Source: Variovorax sp. Root318D1
GTDB lineage: Bacteria; Pseudomonadota; Gammaproteobacteria; Burkholderiales; Burkholderiaceae_C
Length of the DNA stretch: 64,000 nucleotides
Assembly: GCF_001424835.1 (NCBI RefSeq)
Contig: NZ_LMCQ01000012.1
Location: 587,829-651,828, forward strand
Direction of reading: 5' to 3'
Below are positions 18,585 to 27,920 of this stretch, one piece after another. Numbering within the stretch: position 1 is the stretch's first letter; every line of letters starts with the position of its first letter. A program made the position numbers and the translations under genes. The notes under the pieces were generated by a model, which did no database searches, was not told the DNA's origin, and worked only from the letters and a program-made list of their open reading frames with translations.

Positions 18585-19913
18585 ATGTCCATGACCCCCC
18601 AGGAAATCGTCTCCGAGCTCGACAACCACATCGTCGGCCAGCCCGCCGCCAAGCGCGCCGTGGCCATTGCACTGCGCAACCGCTGGCGCCGCCAGCAGGT
18701 CGAAGAAAAGCTTCGCACCGAGATCACGCCCAAGAACATTCTCATGATCGGCCCCACGGGCGTGGGCAAGACCGAAATCGCACGCCGCCTCGCGCGGCTG
18801 GCGGATGCGCCGTTCATCAAGGTGGAGGCGACCAAGTTCACCGAGGTGGGCTATGTGGGCAAGGACGTCGATTCGATCATTCGCGACCTGGCCGAAATTG
18901 CCGTCAAGCAGACGCGCGAAGCCGAAAGCGCCAAGGTGCGCGCCCGTGCCGAGGACGCCGCCGAAGACCGCATCCTCGACGTGTTGCTGCCTCCCGCGCG
19001 CGGCGCCGACGGCGGCACGCCGGCGCTCGACGGCCCCAACCCCACCCGGCAAGCCTTCCGCAAGAAGCTGCGCGAGCACCAGCTCGACGACAAGGAAATC
19101 GAACTCGATCTGGCCGAGACCCGCGCCCCACTAGAGATCATGGGCCCGGCCGGCATGGAGGAAATGACCGAGCAGCTGCGCGGCATGTTCGGCCAGCTGG
19201 GCGGCGGCAAGCGCAAGACGCGCAAGCTCAAGATCGCCGAGGCCCTGCGCCTCCTCATCGACGAGGAGGCGGCCAAGCTGGTCAACGAGGACGAGATCCG
19301 CACCCAGGCCATCACCAATGCCGAGCAGAACGGCATCGTCTTCATCGACGAAATCGACAAGGTTGCCACGCGCAGCGAAGCCCAGGGCTCCGACGTGTCG
19401 CGCCAAGGCGTTCAGCGCGACCTGCTGCCGCTGGTCGAGGGCACCGCCGTCACCACGAAGTACGGCGTGGTGCGCACCGACCACATGCTCTTCATTGCGA
19501 GCGGGGCGTTCCACCTCAGTAAGCCGAGCGACCTGATTCCCGAACTGCAGGGGCGCTTTCCGATCCGCGTGGAGCTGCAGTCGCTCTCGGTGTCGGACTT
19601 CGAAAGCATCCTCACGCAGACCCGCGCGTCGCTCGTGAAGCAGTACCAGGCGCTGCTTGCGACCGAGGGCGTGACGCTCGAGTTCACGCCCGAAGGTGTC
19701 AACCGCCTGGCCGCCATCGCTTTCGATGTGAACGAGCGCACCGAGAACATCGGCGCTCGCCGTTTGTCCACCGTCATGGAGCGTCTGCTCGATGAGGTAA
19801 GCTTCGACGCGGCGCGCATCGAAGGACAGACCATCCACATCGATGCCGCGTACGTCGACGAGCGCCTTGCTGCACTAAGTCACGACGAAGACCTTTCTCG
19901 CTTCATCCTCTGA
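18585..19913 (+). CDS. hslU: ATP-dependent protease ATPase subunit HslU
   Basis: AAA+ unfoldase that feeds substrates to HslV. It has 442 residues. Walker A is [14 protein letters not shown], a long intermediate I-domain spans about residues 110-240, Walker B is IVFIDEIDK, the sensor region includes [14 protein letters not shown], and the C-terminal EDLSRFIL tail is the part known to insert into HslV and activate it. All key residues are intact. Confidence 0.97.
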   Translation: MSMTPQEIVSELDNHIVGQPAAKRAVAIALRNRWRRQQVEEKLRTEITPKNILMIGPTGVGKTEIARRLARLADAPFIKVEATKFTEVGYVGKDVDSIIRDLAEIAVKQTREAESAKVRARAEDAAEDRILDVLLPPARGADGGTPALDGPNPTRQAFRKKLREHQLDDKEIELDLAETRAPLEIMGPAGMEEMTEQLRGMFGQLGGGKRKTRKLKIAEALRLLIDEEAAKLVNEDEIRTQAITNAEQNGIVFIDEIDKVATRSEAQGSDVSRQGVQRDLLPLVEGTAVTTKYGVVRTDHMLFIASGAFHLSKPSDLIPELQGRFPIRVELQSLSVSDFESILTQTRASLVKQYQALLATEGVTLEFTPEGVNRLAAIAFDVNERTENIGARRLSTVMERLLDEVSFDAARIEGQTIHIDAAYVDERLAALSHDEDLSRFIL

Positions 19914-19947
19914 AGCCCGCTTTGCGGCCCCTGTAACGGCGGCCGCG

Positions 19948-19975
19948 CTTCACGCATCACATTCACTGCGTGAGC
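19948..19975 (+). terminator. Hairpin after hslU, possible terminator
   Basis: GCTTCACGCA can pair with TGCGTGAGC with one bulged T, a stem of about nine pairs around ten bases, 35 bp after the hslU stop. No run of T follows, so a Rho-independent role is uncertain. Confidence 0.35.
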
Positions 19976-20000
19976 TAAGTACTTAATTCTCAACGAAATT

Positions 20001-20028
20001 CGCCGGTTTCCAGGTTTGGAAATCGGCG
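20001..20028. promoter_or_regulatory. Strong 12-bp hairpin upstream of the mraZ promoter
   Basis: CGCCGGTTTCCA and TGGAAATCGGCG form a 12-pair stem (one G-T) with the four-base loop GGTT. It lies between hslU and the mraZ promoter. It may end readthrough from hslU or be a DNA operator; there is no T tract. Confidence 0.45.
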
Positions 20029-20071
20029 CTAAGTCGTTGATTCCATTACAAAAAATACCACCAACGGCCAG

Positions 20072-20099
20072 TTGCGCTGGAAGTGTTTCCTGCTACAGT
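20072..20099 (+). promoter_or_regulatory. mraZ (dcw cluster) promoter
   Basis: -35 TTGCGC (20072-20077) and -10 TACAGT (20094-20099) with 16-bp spacing and an extended TGC before the -10. The start would be near 20106, at the first MraZ box. Confidence 0.55.
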
Positions 20100-20105
20100 G
20101 CAAAA

Positions 20106-20135
20106 AAGTGCAGTTAAGTGGGAAAAAGTGCGGGT
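20106..20135 (+). promoter_or_regulatory. MraZ operator: three 10-bp-phased boxes
   Basis: AAGTG recurs at 20106, 20116 and 20126, exactly 10 bp apart. Read in the E. coli register this is TGCAG, TGGGA, TGCGG separated by five bases, matching the TGGGN-N5 pattern known for MraZ. They lie just downstream of the promoter, where bound MraZ would block the cluster. Confidence 0.6.
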
Positions 20136-20183
20136 GGTGCCTCTTTCAGGTGCCGCGGCGCTCCCAACACAGGGGTTCTGGTC

Positions 20184-20612
20184 GTGTTTCAAGGCGCTTC
20201 ATCGCTCAGTCTGGATGCCAAGGGGCGGCTCTCCGTGCCGACCCGGCATCGTGACGTCCTGAGCGCGACGGCGAACGGCCAACTCACGATCACCAAGCAT
20301 CCGCACGGTTGCCTCATGGTGTTCCCGCGTCCCGAGTGGGAGAAATTTCGCGAGCGCATCGCGGCGCTTCCAATGTCGGCACAGTGGTGGAAGCGCGTAT
20401 TCCTCGGCAACGCAATGGACGTAGAAATGGATGGCACCGGCCGCATCCTGGTTTCGCCCGAATTGCGGGCGGCCACCGGCATCACGCGCGAGACGTTGTT
20501 GCTGGGCATGGGCAATCATTTCGAACTCTGGGACAAGGCCAGCTACGAAGCCAAGGAGGCCGAGGCCACCCAGGGCGAGATGCCCGATGTGTTTCAGGAC
20601 TTCGCGTTCTGA
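20184..20612 (+). CDS. mraZ: MraZ transcriptional regulator
   Basis: First gene of the dcw cluster and its repressor in E. coli. The GTG at 20184 after AGGGG gives [19 protein letters not shown], the standard MraZ N-terminus, and 142 residues in total. Two AbrB/SpoVT-like halves are visible, each with a D-x-x-GR motif ([10 protein letters not shown] and [11 protein letters not shown]). An upstream in-frame ATG at 20118 would run through the MraZ boxes and is rejected. Confidence 0.96.
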   Translation: MFQGASSLSLDAKGRLSVPTRHRDVLSATANGQLTITKHPHGCLMVFPRPEWEKFRERIAALPMSAQWWKRVFLGNAMDVEMDGTGRILVSPELRAATGITRETLLLGMGNHFELWDKASYEAKEAEATQGEMPDVFQDFAF

Positions 20613-20620
20613 GGACTCGC

Positions 20621-21544
20621 GTGAACACTCCATGGATTCATACCACCGTGTTGCTGAACGAAGCGGTGGAAGCCCTTCTTTCAGGCAGCACGGCGGCCAC
20701 GGGCACCTACGTGGATGCGACATTCGGGCGCGGCGGGCATGCGCGAGCGATTCTCGCAAGGCTGGCACCGGAAGGCAGGCTGATCGCATTCGACAAGGAT
20801 GCGGAAGCAGTGGCCGAAGCAGCGCGCATCTCGGATGCGCGTTTTTCCATCCGGCACCAGGGATTCCGTTCGCTGGGCGAATTGCCCGATGCCAGCGTGG
20901 CGGGTGTGCTGATGGATCTGGGCGTGAGTTCGCCGCAAATCGACAACCCGGTGCGCGGTTTCAGTTTTCGTTTCGACGGCCCGCTCGACATGCGCATGGA
21001 CACCACGCGCGGCGAGAGCGTGGCCGAATGGCTGGCAACAGCCGAACTCCAGCAGATTGCAGAGGTGATCCGTGACTATGGCGAAGAACGGTTTGCTGTT
21101 CAGATTGCAAAGGCGATTGTTGCTCGCCGACAAGAACGGGGCGCAATTTCAACCACCACCGAACTGGCCGAGCTCGTGGCTGGCACGGTCAAAACCCGCG
21201 AGCAGGGCCAGAACCCTGCAACGCGCACATTTCAGGCTTTTCGGATTTTCATCAACGCCGAGCTTGAAGAGCTGCAACAGGCGCTAGAGGCCAGCCTTTC
21301 CGTGCTGCAGCCTGGGGGCCGGCTCGCGGTGATCAGCTTCCACTCGCTGGAAGACCGCATCGTGAAGCAGTTCATCGCCAAGCATTCGAAGGAGGTGTAC
21401 GACCGCCGCGCGCCCTTCGCTGCCCCGAAGGTGATGAAGCTGCGCGCGCTCGAGCGCATCAAGCCTTCGGCCGAAGAGGTGAAAGGCAACCCGCGCTCGC
21501 GCAGCGCGATCCTGCGGGTGGCCGAACGCACCGAGGCCGTATGA
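20621..21544 (+). CDS. rsmH: 16S rRNA (cytosine-1402-N4)-methyltransferase RsmH
   Basis: Methylates N4 of C1402 in 16S rRNA. The GTG at 20621 gives 307 residues starting [23 protein letters not shown]-binding [43 protein letters not shown] and the ending [14 protein letters not shown] are all conserved. It lies 8 bp after mraZ. It is followed by an 84-bp gap with a repeat, the largest gap before ftsA. Confidence 0.97.
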   Translation: MNTPWIHTTVLLNEAVEALLSGSTAATGTYVDATFGRGGHARAILARLAPEGRLIAFDKDAEAVAEAARISDARFSIRHQGFRSLGELPDASVAGVLMDLGVSSPQIDNPVRGFSFRFDGPLDMRMDTTRGESVAEWLATAELQQIAEVIRDYGEERFAVQIAKAIVARRQERGAISTTTELAELVAGTVKTREQGQNPATRTFQAFRIFINAELEELQQALEASLSVLQPGGRLAVISFHSLEDRIVKQFIAKHSKEVYDRRAPFAAPKVMKLRALERIKPSAEEVKGNPRSRSAILRVAERTEAV

Positions 21545-21626
21545 CACGCCCCCACGCTCATCGCTTCGCGTATCGCTGCCCCCCGAGGGGGCGCTCAGTG
21601 CCCTTCGGGCGGCCGGGCGGGCACTG
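21542..21626. repeat. Comamonadaceae-style GC palindrome element between rsmH and ftsL
   Basis: Contains CCCCCACGCTCATCGCTTCG, then the palindrome GCCCCC-CGA-GGGGGC (21578-21592), then CAGTGCCC/GGGCACTG (21596-21603 with 21619-21626), which ends 2 bp before the ftsL ATG and encloses any ribosome site. The wording is typical of dispersed intergenic elements I know from this family. Confidence 0.6.
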
Positions 21627-21628
21627 AC

Positions 21629-21976
21629 ATGGCACGCCTCAACCTGCTCCTGATGCTCGCGGTGGTCGCCTCCGCGCTCTACCTCGTGCACACGCAATAC
21701 CTGTCGCGCCAGCTCTATACCGAGCTCGACCGCTCCCAGCAGGAAGCGCGGCGACTGGAGCTCGACCACGACCGCCTGCAGGTGGAAAAGCGCGCACAGG
21801 CCACGCCGCTGCGGGTGGAGAAGCTCGCCAAGGAGCAGCTGCAAATGCGCACCACCACGCCGGCCATCACGCAGTACGTGCGGCCCGATGGCACGGTGAT
21901 TCCGGCCGTGGTGGCCCCGCCGCCCGCGCCCCCGGCCGCCTCGGCGACCAAGCCTGCCGCGAGGGTCCAGCGATGA
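21629..21976 (+). CDS. ftsL: Cell division protein FtsL
   Basis: 115-residue bitopic membrane protein that joins FtsB and FtsQ in the divisome. It has a short N-terminus, one membrane helix (LNLLLMLAVVASALYLV) and a periplasmic coiled coil (LYTELDRSQQEARRLELDHDRLQVEKR), then an unusual Ala/Pro-rich tail (VVAPPPAPPAAS). Identification rests on topology plus position before ftsI. The stop overlaps the ftsI start. Confidence 0.9.
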   Translation: MARLNLLLMLAVVASALYLVHTQYLSRQLYTELDRSQQEARRLELDHDRLQVEKRAQATPLRVEKLAKEQLQMRTTTPAITQYVRPDGTVIPAVVAPPPAPPAASATKPAARVQR

Positions 21977-23721
21977 GCCGCCGCAGCGTCCGCTACACCA
22001 CCAGCCCCTTGCTCGCGAGCAAGACGCCGGTCTGGCGCAGCAAGTTCATCGTCGCGGGCATTGCCTTCGGCTTCGTCGTGCTGGCGGGCCGGGCCGCATA
22101 CGTGCAGGTCTTCAACAACAGCTTCTTCCAGCGGCAGGGCGAGGTGCGCTTTGCGCGCACGCTCGAGCTGCCGGCCAACCGCGGGCGCATCCTCGACCGC
22201 AACGGGCTCATCCTGGCGTCGAGCGTGGTGGCGCCGAGCATCTGGGCCATTCCGGAAGATGTCGAGCGCGACGACCCCGAAGTGCGCGCCAAGCTCAAGC
22301 AGGTGGCCAAGCTGCTCGAAATGCCGCAGAAGGATTTCGACAAGAAGCTCGAAGACGAGGACAAGACCTTCGTCTGGATCAAGCGCCAGGTCGACGAGCC
22401 CATTGCCAAGCAGATCGCCGCGCTCAACCTCAAGGGCATCTACCAGCGCAAGGAATACAAGCGCCAGTACCCCGAGGGCGAGGCCGCGGCGCACGTGGTG
22501 GGCTTCACCAACGTCGAAGACAACGGGCAGGAAGGCATCGAGCTGTCCTTCAACAAGGACCTGGCCGGCAAGGCCGGGTCGCGCCGCGTCATCAAGGACC
22601 GCCTCGGCCGCGTGGTCGAGGGCGTGGGCGAGCAGGTGCCGCCGCTCGATGGCAAGGACATTCAGCTCAGCGTCGACAGCAAGGTGCAATTCTTCGCCTA
22701 CCAGAAGCTGCGCGACGCCGTGACCGCGCGCAAGGCCAAGGCCGGCAGCGTGGTGGTGCTCGACGCGGTCACCGGCGAGGTGCTGGCGCTGGCCAACTAC
22801 CCGAGCTACGTGCCCGACAAGCGCCAGAACCTCACCGGCGAACAACTGCGCAACCGCGCGCTCACCGACACCTTCGAACCCGGCTCCACCATGAAGCCGA
22901 TCACCGTCGCCATGGCGCTGGAAGCCGGCCGCGTGAAGCCCTCGACCCTGATCGAGACCGGCCCGGGCCGCTACCAGATGGGCGGCTTCACCATCAGCGA
23001 CACCCACAACTACGGCACGCTGACGGTCGAGGGCGTGATCCAGAAGTCGAGCAACGTGGGTGCGCTCAAGATCGCGCAGAAGATGACGCCGCACGAGATG
23101 TGGGACACCTACACCGCGCTGGGCTACGGCCAAAAGCCGCAGATCCAATTTCCCGGCGCCGTGAGCGGCCGGCTGCGGCCCTGGAAGACCTGGAAGCCGG
23201 TGGAGCAGGCCACCATGGCCTACGGCTACGGCCTGTCGGCGTCTCTGTTTCAAATGGCGCAGTCGTACACCGCATTCGCGCACGATGGCGCCATCATTCC
23301 CGTCACCATCCTCAAGAACGCCGAACCGCCTGCCGGTGTGCAGGTGTTCTCTTCCGCGAATGCGCTGGCGGTGCGCAAGATGCTGCAGATGGCCGCCGGG
23401 CCGGGCGGCACCGGCACGCGCGCGCAGACCATCGGCTACTCGGTGGGCGGCAAGTCGGGCACGGCACACAAGCAGGTCGGCAAGGGCTACGCAAGCAACA
23501 AGTACCGGGCCTGGTTCACCGGCATGGCGCCGATCGAGAAGCCGCGGATCATCGTGGCCGTGATGATCGACGAGCCGAGCGACGGCCAATATTTCGGCGG
23601 CGTGGCCGCCGCGCCCGTTTTCAGCGAAGTCGTGCAGCAGACCCTGCGCATGATGAACGTTCCGCCCGATCTCGCGGTCAAACCTCTGGTGTTGACGCAA
23701 GGCGTCGACGAGAGCTTCTGA
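21973..23721 (+). CDS. ftsI: Peptidoglycan transpeptidase FtsI (PBP3)
   Basis: Septal class B penicillin-binding protein, 582 residues. One membrane helix near residues 18-38 is followed by a pedestal domain (PANRGRILDRNG, typical of class B PBPs) and the transpeptidase domain with Ser305 in STMKP, SSN, and Lys494 in KSGTA. All three active-site motifs are intact. FtsW, its partner polymerase, is in the same cluster. Confidence 0.97.
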   Translation: MSRRSVRYTTSPLLASKTPVWRSKFIVAGIAFGFVVLAGRAAYVQVFNNSFFQRQGEVRFARTLELPANRGRILDRNGLILASSVVAPSIWAIPEDVERDDPEVRAKLKQVAKLLEMPQKDFDKKLEDEDKTFVWIKRQVDEPIAKQIAALNLKGIYQRKEYKRQYPEGEAAAHVVGFTNVEDNGQEGIELSFNKDLAGKAGSRRVIKDRLGRVVEGVGEQVPPLDGKDIQLSVDSKVQFFAYQKLRDAVTARKAKAGSVVVLDAVTGEVLALANYPSYVPDKRQNLTGEQLRNRALTDTFEPGSTMKPITVAMALEAGRVKPSTLIETGPGRYQMGGFTISDTHNYGTLTVEGVIQKSSNVGALKIAQKMTPHEMWDTYTALGYGQKPQIQFPGAVSGRLRPWKTWKPVEQATMAYGYGLSASLFQMAQSYTAFAHDGAIIPVTILKNAEPPAGVQVFSSANALAVRKMLQMAAGPGGTGTRAQTIGYSVGGKSGTAHKQVGKGYASNKYRAWFTGMAPIEKPRIIVAVMIDEPSDGQYFGGVAAAPVFSEVVQQTLRMMNVPPDLAVKPLVLTQGVDESF

Positions 23722-23723
23722 GT

Positions 23724-25277
23724 ATGCTGACACTCACTTCCCCCAAGCTCGCCGCGCTCTGGCTCAAGGAGCACGTGCAGGGTGCGCTGCATGCTGACAG
23801 CCGGCCGGTGGGCGCCGGCGACGGCTTCATCGCGTGGCCCGGCGCCGCGACCGATGGGCGCAAGCACGTGGCCTCCGCGCTGGCGCAGGGCGCGGCGGCC
23901 TGCCTGGTCGAGCACGACGGCGTCGAGGCTTTCGGATTTCAGGGCGACGACCGCATTGCGAGCTACCCCGGCCTCAAGGCGGCGACGGGCCCGATTGCCT
24001 CGGCCTTCTACGACGACCCCTCGGCCGCGCTCGAACTGCTGGCTGTGACCGGCACCAACGGCAAGACCTCCACCGCCTGGTGGCTCGCCGAATCGCTTTC
24101 CACGCTGGCTGTACCCGGCGGCGTCCGCGCGCTGCGGCCCGATGGGTCCGCCGAACACGTCGTGCCGTCGCCCTGCGCGGTCATGGGCACGCTGGGCATC
24201 GGGGTGCCGCCGGAGCTCACCTACACCGGCCTCACCACGCCCGACCCGGTGATGATGCAGCGCGAGCTGCGCGCCTTGGTCGAGCGCGGCTTCGGGGCCT
24301 GCGCCATCGAGGCCTCGTCGATCGGCATTGCCGAACGCCGGCTCGACGGCGCGCGCATCGCCGTGGCCGTGTTCACCAATTTCACGCAGGACCACCTCGA
24401 CTACCACGGCAGCATGGAAGCCTACTGGCAAGCCAAGGCCGAGCTGTTTCGCTGGCCCGGCCTGCGCGCCGCCGTCATCAACATCGACGACGTGCACGGC
24501 GCCAGCCTGTGCGGGAACCTCGTCGAAGGCGGCATCGGCGCACTCGACGTGTGGACCGTCTCGGCCGCTGGCAGCCCGGCGCGGCTGATGGCGCGCGACG
24601 TCGGCTATGGCGCGCAGGGCCTGCAGTTCTCCGTGGCCGAACACGGCATCCCTGGAGTCGAGCGCATTTCGACCGGCCTGATCGGACAGTACAACGTGGC
24701 CAATCTGCTGGGCGTGCTCGGCACACTGCGGGCTCTGGGGCTTTCGCTGGCGCGGGCCGTGGCGGCCTGTGCCAACCTCACCAGCGTGCCGGGCCGCATG
24801 GAGCGCGTGGGCACCGGCATCGGTATGCCGCTGGCGGTGGTCGACTACGCCCACACACCCGATGCGCTCGACAAGGCGCTGGCCGGCCTGCGTCCGCTGG
24901 CGGGGCAGCGCGGCGGCGCACTCTGGTGCCTGTTCGGCTGCGGCGGCGACCGCGACCCGATCAAGCGCCCGATGATGGCTGCCGCGGCCGAGCGCCAGGC
25001 CGATCGAGTGATCGTGACCAGCGACAACCCGCGCAGCGAAAACCCTGACGCGATCATCGGCCAGGTGCTGCTCGGCCTCTCGCGTCCCGAGGCGGCCCAG
25101 GTGCAGCCCGACCGCGGCGCGGCCATCGGCGACGCCATTGCGCAGGCTGCGCCCGAAGACATCGTGCTCATCGCCGGCAAGGGCCATGAAGCCTGGCAGG
25201 AAATTGCCGGCCAGCGCATTCCGTTCTCCGACCGTACCCATGCGCTCGAAGCGCTCGCGAAGCGGGGTGGCGCATGA
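23724..25277 (+). CDS. murE: UDP-MurNAc-L-Ala-D-Glu:meso-DAP ligase MurE
   Basis: Adds the third stem-peptide residue. It has 517 residues. The ATP loop GTNGKTS is at 110-116, with ITNFTQDHLDYHG-like FTNFTQDHLDYHG. DNPR at 434-437 is the signature that selects meso-diaminopimelate over lysine, matching dapF in this window. It starts 2 bp after ftsI and its stop overlaps the murF start. Confidence 0.97.
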   Translation: MLTLTSPKLAALWLKEHVQGALHADSRPVGAGDGFIAWPGAATDGRKHVASALAQGAAACLVEHDGVEAFGFQGDDRIASYPGLKAATGPIASAFYDDPSAALELLAVTGTNGKTSTAWWLAESLSTLAVPGGVRALRPDGSAEHVVPSPCAVMGTLGIGVPPELTYTGLTTPDPVMMQRELRALVERGFGACAIEASSIGIAERRLDGARIAVAVFTNFTQDHLDYHGSMEAYWQAKAELFRWPGLRAAVINIDDVHGASLCGNLVEGGIGALDVWTVSAAGSPARLMARDVGYGAQGLQFSVAEHGIPGVERISTGLIGQYNVANLLGVLGTLRALGLSLARAVAACANLTSVPGRMERVGTGIGMPLAVVDYAHTPDALDKALAGLRPLAGQRGGALWCLFGCGGDRDPIKRPMMAAAAERQADRVIVTSDNPRSENPDAIIGQVLLGLSRPEAAQVQPDRGAAIGDAIAQAAPEDIVLIAGKGHEAWQEIAGQRIPFSDRTHALEALAKRGGA

Positions 25278-26719
25278 GCGAGTCGACGCCACTCATGCTC
25301 ACGCTGGCCCAGGTGCAGCAGTGGATTCCCGGCGCGCGCCTGGTGGGCGAGCCCACCACGCTCATTACCCGCGTCCATACCGACACCCGCACGCTCGCCA
25401 ATGGCGACTTGTTCGTGGCGCTCAAGGGCGAACGCTTCGACGCCAACGAATTCCTGGCCGACGCCAAGGCGCGCGGCGCGGTGGCGGCCATTGCGCACCA
25501 CGGCTTGCAGGAGGCGGGTCTTGCGGGTCTCGAGGTGCCCGACTCACTGGCCGCGCTCGGCGCATTGGCCGCAGGCTGGCGCGCGCAGTTCGACCTGCCG
25601 CTGATCGCGGTCACGGGCAGCAACGGCAAGACCACGGTCACGCAGATGATCGCGGCCATCCTGGTCGCGTTCCGGGCCGACCGCGCGCTGGCGACGGCCG
25701 GCAACTTCAACAACGAGATCGGCGTTCCGCTGACCCTGCTGCGCCTGCGCGCCAAGCACCAGCATGCGGTGGTCGAGTTGGGCATGAACCACCCGGGCGA
25801 GATTGCCCGGCTGGCCGCCATTGCATGCCCGACCATCGCGCTGGTCAACAACGCGCAGCGCGAGCACCTGGAATTCATGGACACCGTGGAGGCGGTGGCG
25901 CGCGAGAACGGCGCGGTGTTCGCCGCGTTGCCGGAGGACGGCACGGCCGTGTTCCCGCACGGCGACGTCTTCACTTCGCTGTGGAACGACATGGCGCATT
26001 CCGGCGCGATGCGCCGCTGCATGACCTTCGGCGAGCAGGAAGACGCCGACATCTCGCTGGTCCGGGCCGATTGGCAGCAGGGCGCGTGGCAAGTCCGCAT
26101 CCGCACGCCGCTGGGCGACTGCGATGCGCGTCTGCACATCGCGGGCCGGCACAACGTGGTCAACGCACTGGCGGCCACCGCGTGCGCGCTCGCAGCGGGC
26201 GTTTCGCTCGAAACCATCGGCACGGGCCTCACGGCTTTCGAGCCGGTGAAAGGCCGTTCCAAGGCGAGCGAGGTCGTGCTTGCGGGCGGGCACGCGCTCA
26301 CGCTGGTGGACGACAGCTACAACGCCAACCCCGATTCCGTGCGCGCCGCCATCGACGTGCTCGCAGCCTTGCCGGGCCCGCGCCTGCTGGTGCTCGGCGA
26401 CATGGGCGAGGTCGGCAACCGCGGACCCGAATTCCATGCCGAGGTCGGCGACTGGGCGCGCCAGCGCGGCATCGAAACGCTGTATGGCCTGGGCAGTGAA
26501 ACCGCGCACGGCGTTGCAGCTTTCAACGGCGGCAATCAAGGCGGCGACAGTGGTCGCCATTTCGACAATGTGAGTGCGCTCAACGCCGCGGTGCTGGCGC
26601 GGCTGCCGCAGGTTGCCAGCGTGCTCGTCAAGGGATCGCGCTTCATGAAGATGGAGCGGGTGGTGCAAGCCATCGAGCAATCACGACAACAACAAAAGGA
26701 GGCCGGTCATGACGCATGA
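25274..26719 (+). CDS. murF: UDP-MurNAc-tripeptide:D-Ala-D-Ala ligase MurF
   Basis: Adds D-Ala-D-Ala to finish the pentapeptide precursor. It has 481 residues: an N-terminal UDP-binding domain (SRKV-like RVHTDTRTLANGDLFVALKGERFD), the ATP loop GSNGKTT from residue 115, NFNNEIGVPLTLL, and DDSYNANPDS in the C-terminal domain. Its stop lies 15 bp before the preferred mraY start. Confidence 0.97.
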   Translation: MSESTPLMLTLAQVQQWIPGARLVGEPTTLITRVHTDTRTLANGDLFVALKGERFDANEFLADAKARGAVAAIAHHGLQEAGLAGLEVPDSLAALGALAAGWRAQFDLPLIAVTGSNGKTTVTQMIAAILVAFRADRALATAGNFNNEIGVPLTLLRLRAKHQHAVVELGMNHPGEIARLAAIACPTIALVNNAQREHLEFMDTVEAVARENGAVFAALPEDGTAVFPHGDVFTSLWNDMAHSGAMRRCMTFGEQEDADISLVRADWQQGAWQVRIRTPLGDCDARLHIAGRHNVVNALAATACALAAGVSLETIGTGLTAFEPVKGRSKASEVVLAGGHALTLVDDSYNANPDSVRAAIDVLAALPGPRLLVLGDMGEVGNRGPEFHAEVGDWARQRGIETLYGLGSETAHGVAAFNGGNQGGDSGRHFDNVSALNAAVLARLPQVASVLVKGSRFMKMERVVQAIEQSRQQQKEAGHDA

Positions 26720-26734
26720 GCCGTGCAAGACGAC

Positions 26735-27913
26735 ATGCTGATGAGCCTGGCCCAATGGCTGCAAACACTTTCGCCCGAATTCGGGTTCCTGCGCGTTTTT
26801 CAGTACCTCACGTTCCGTGCGCTGATGGCCGCGCTCACCGCGCTGGTGGTCGGCCTGGTGGCCGGCCCCTACGTGATCCGCCGCCTGGCCGCGCTCAAGA
26901 TCGGCCAGCCGGTGCGCGGCTACGGCATGGAAACGCACCTCACTAAGAGCGGCACGCCCACCATGGGCGGCGTGCTGGTCCTGTTTGCCATCGCCTTTGC
27001 CACCGTGCTGTGGTTCGACGCGTCGAACCGCTTCGTGTGGATCGTGCTGTGGGTGACGCTGGGCTTCGGCGCCATCGGCTGGGTCGACGACTGGCGCAAG
27101 GTGGTGCGCAAGGACCCGGAAGGCATGCGCTCGCGCGAGAAGTATTTCTGGCAGTCGGTGGTCGGCCTGATCGCGGGCTTCTACCTGCTCTTCAGCATCT
27201 CGGAAAGCTCGAACTGGCGCGTGCTGCAGCTGTTCTTTGCCTGGGTTCAGTCGGGCTTCGACCTCGACTTTCCGCCCAAGATCAACCTGCTGGTGCCCTT
27301 CTTCAAGGAAGTGAGCTACCCGCTCGGCGGCATCGGCTTCGTGATCCTGACCTACCTGGTGATCGTGGGCGCGAGCAACGCGGTCAACCTGACCGACGGC
27401 CTGGACGGCTTGGCGATCATGCCGGTGGTGATGGTGGGCTCGGCGCTGGGCGTGTTCGCCTACGTCACGGGCAGTGCGGTGTATTCCAAGTACCTGCTGT
27501 TCCCCAGCATCCCGGGCTCCGGCGAACTGCTGGTGTTCTGCTCGGCCATGGCCGGCGCGGGCCTGGCCTTTCTCTGGTTCAACACCCATCCGGCGCAGGT
27601 CTTCATGGGCGACGTGGGCGCACTCGCGCTCGGCGGCGCGCTGGGCACCATCGCGGTCATCGTGCGCCAGGAGATCGTGTTCTTCATCATGGGCGGCATC
27701 TTCGTGGTCGAGGCGATCTCGGTGATGGCGCAGGTCATGTACTTCAAGTACACCAAGAAGCGCTACGGCGAAGGCCGCCGCGTGCTGAAGATGGCGCCGC
27801 TGCATCACCACTTCGAGAAAAGCGGCTGGCGCGAGACGCAGGTCGTGGTGCGCTTCTGGATCATCACGATGCTGCTGTGCCTCGTGGGCCTTTCAACGTT
27901 GAAGCTGCGGTAA
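26735..27913 (+). CDS. mraY: Phospho-N-acetylmuramoyl-pentapeptide transferase MraY
   Basis: Integral membrane enzyme that moves phospho-MurNAc-pentapeptide to undecaprenyl phosphate, making lipid I. About ten membrane segments; 392 residues from this ATG. Conserved loops: [13 protein letters not shown], the Asp pair [26 protein letters not shown], and the His-rich [13 protein letters not shown] 12 bases upstream (26723) is possible, but this start matches the usual MLMSLAQWL. Confidence 0.96.
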   Translation: MLMSLAQWLQTLSPEFGFLRVFQYLTFRALMAALTALVVGLVAGPYVIRRLAALKIGQPVRGYGMETHLTKSGTPTMGGVLVLFAIAFATVLWFDASNRFVWIVLWVTLGFGAIGWVDDWRKVVRKDPEGMRSREKYFWQSVVGLIAGFYLLFSISESSNWRVLQLFFAWVQSGFDLDFPPKINLLVPFFKEVSYPLGGIGFVILTYLVIVGASNAVNLTDGLDGLAIMPVVMVGSALGVFAYVTGSAVYSKYLLFPSIPGSGELLVFCSAMAGAGLAFLWFNTHPAQVFMGDVGALALGGALGTIAVIVRQEIVFFIMGGIFVVEAISVMAQVMYFKYTKKRYGEGRRVLKMAPLHHHFEKSGWRETQVVVRFWIITMLLCLVGLSTLKLR

Positions 27914-27920
27914 CAGGCAC

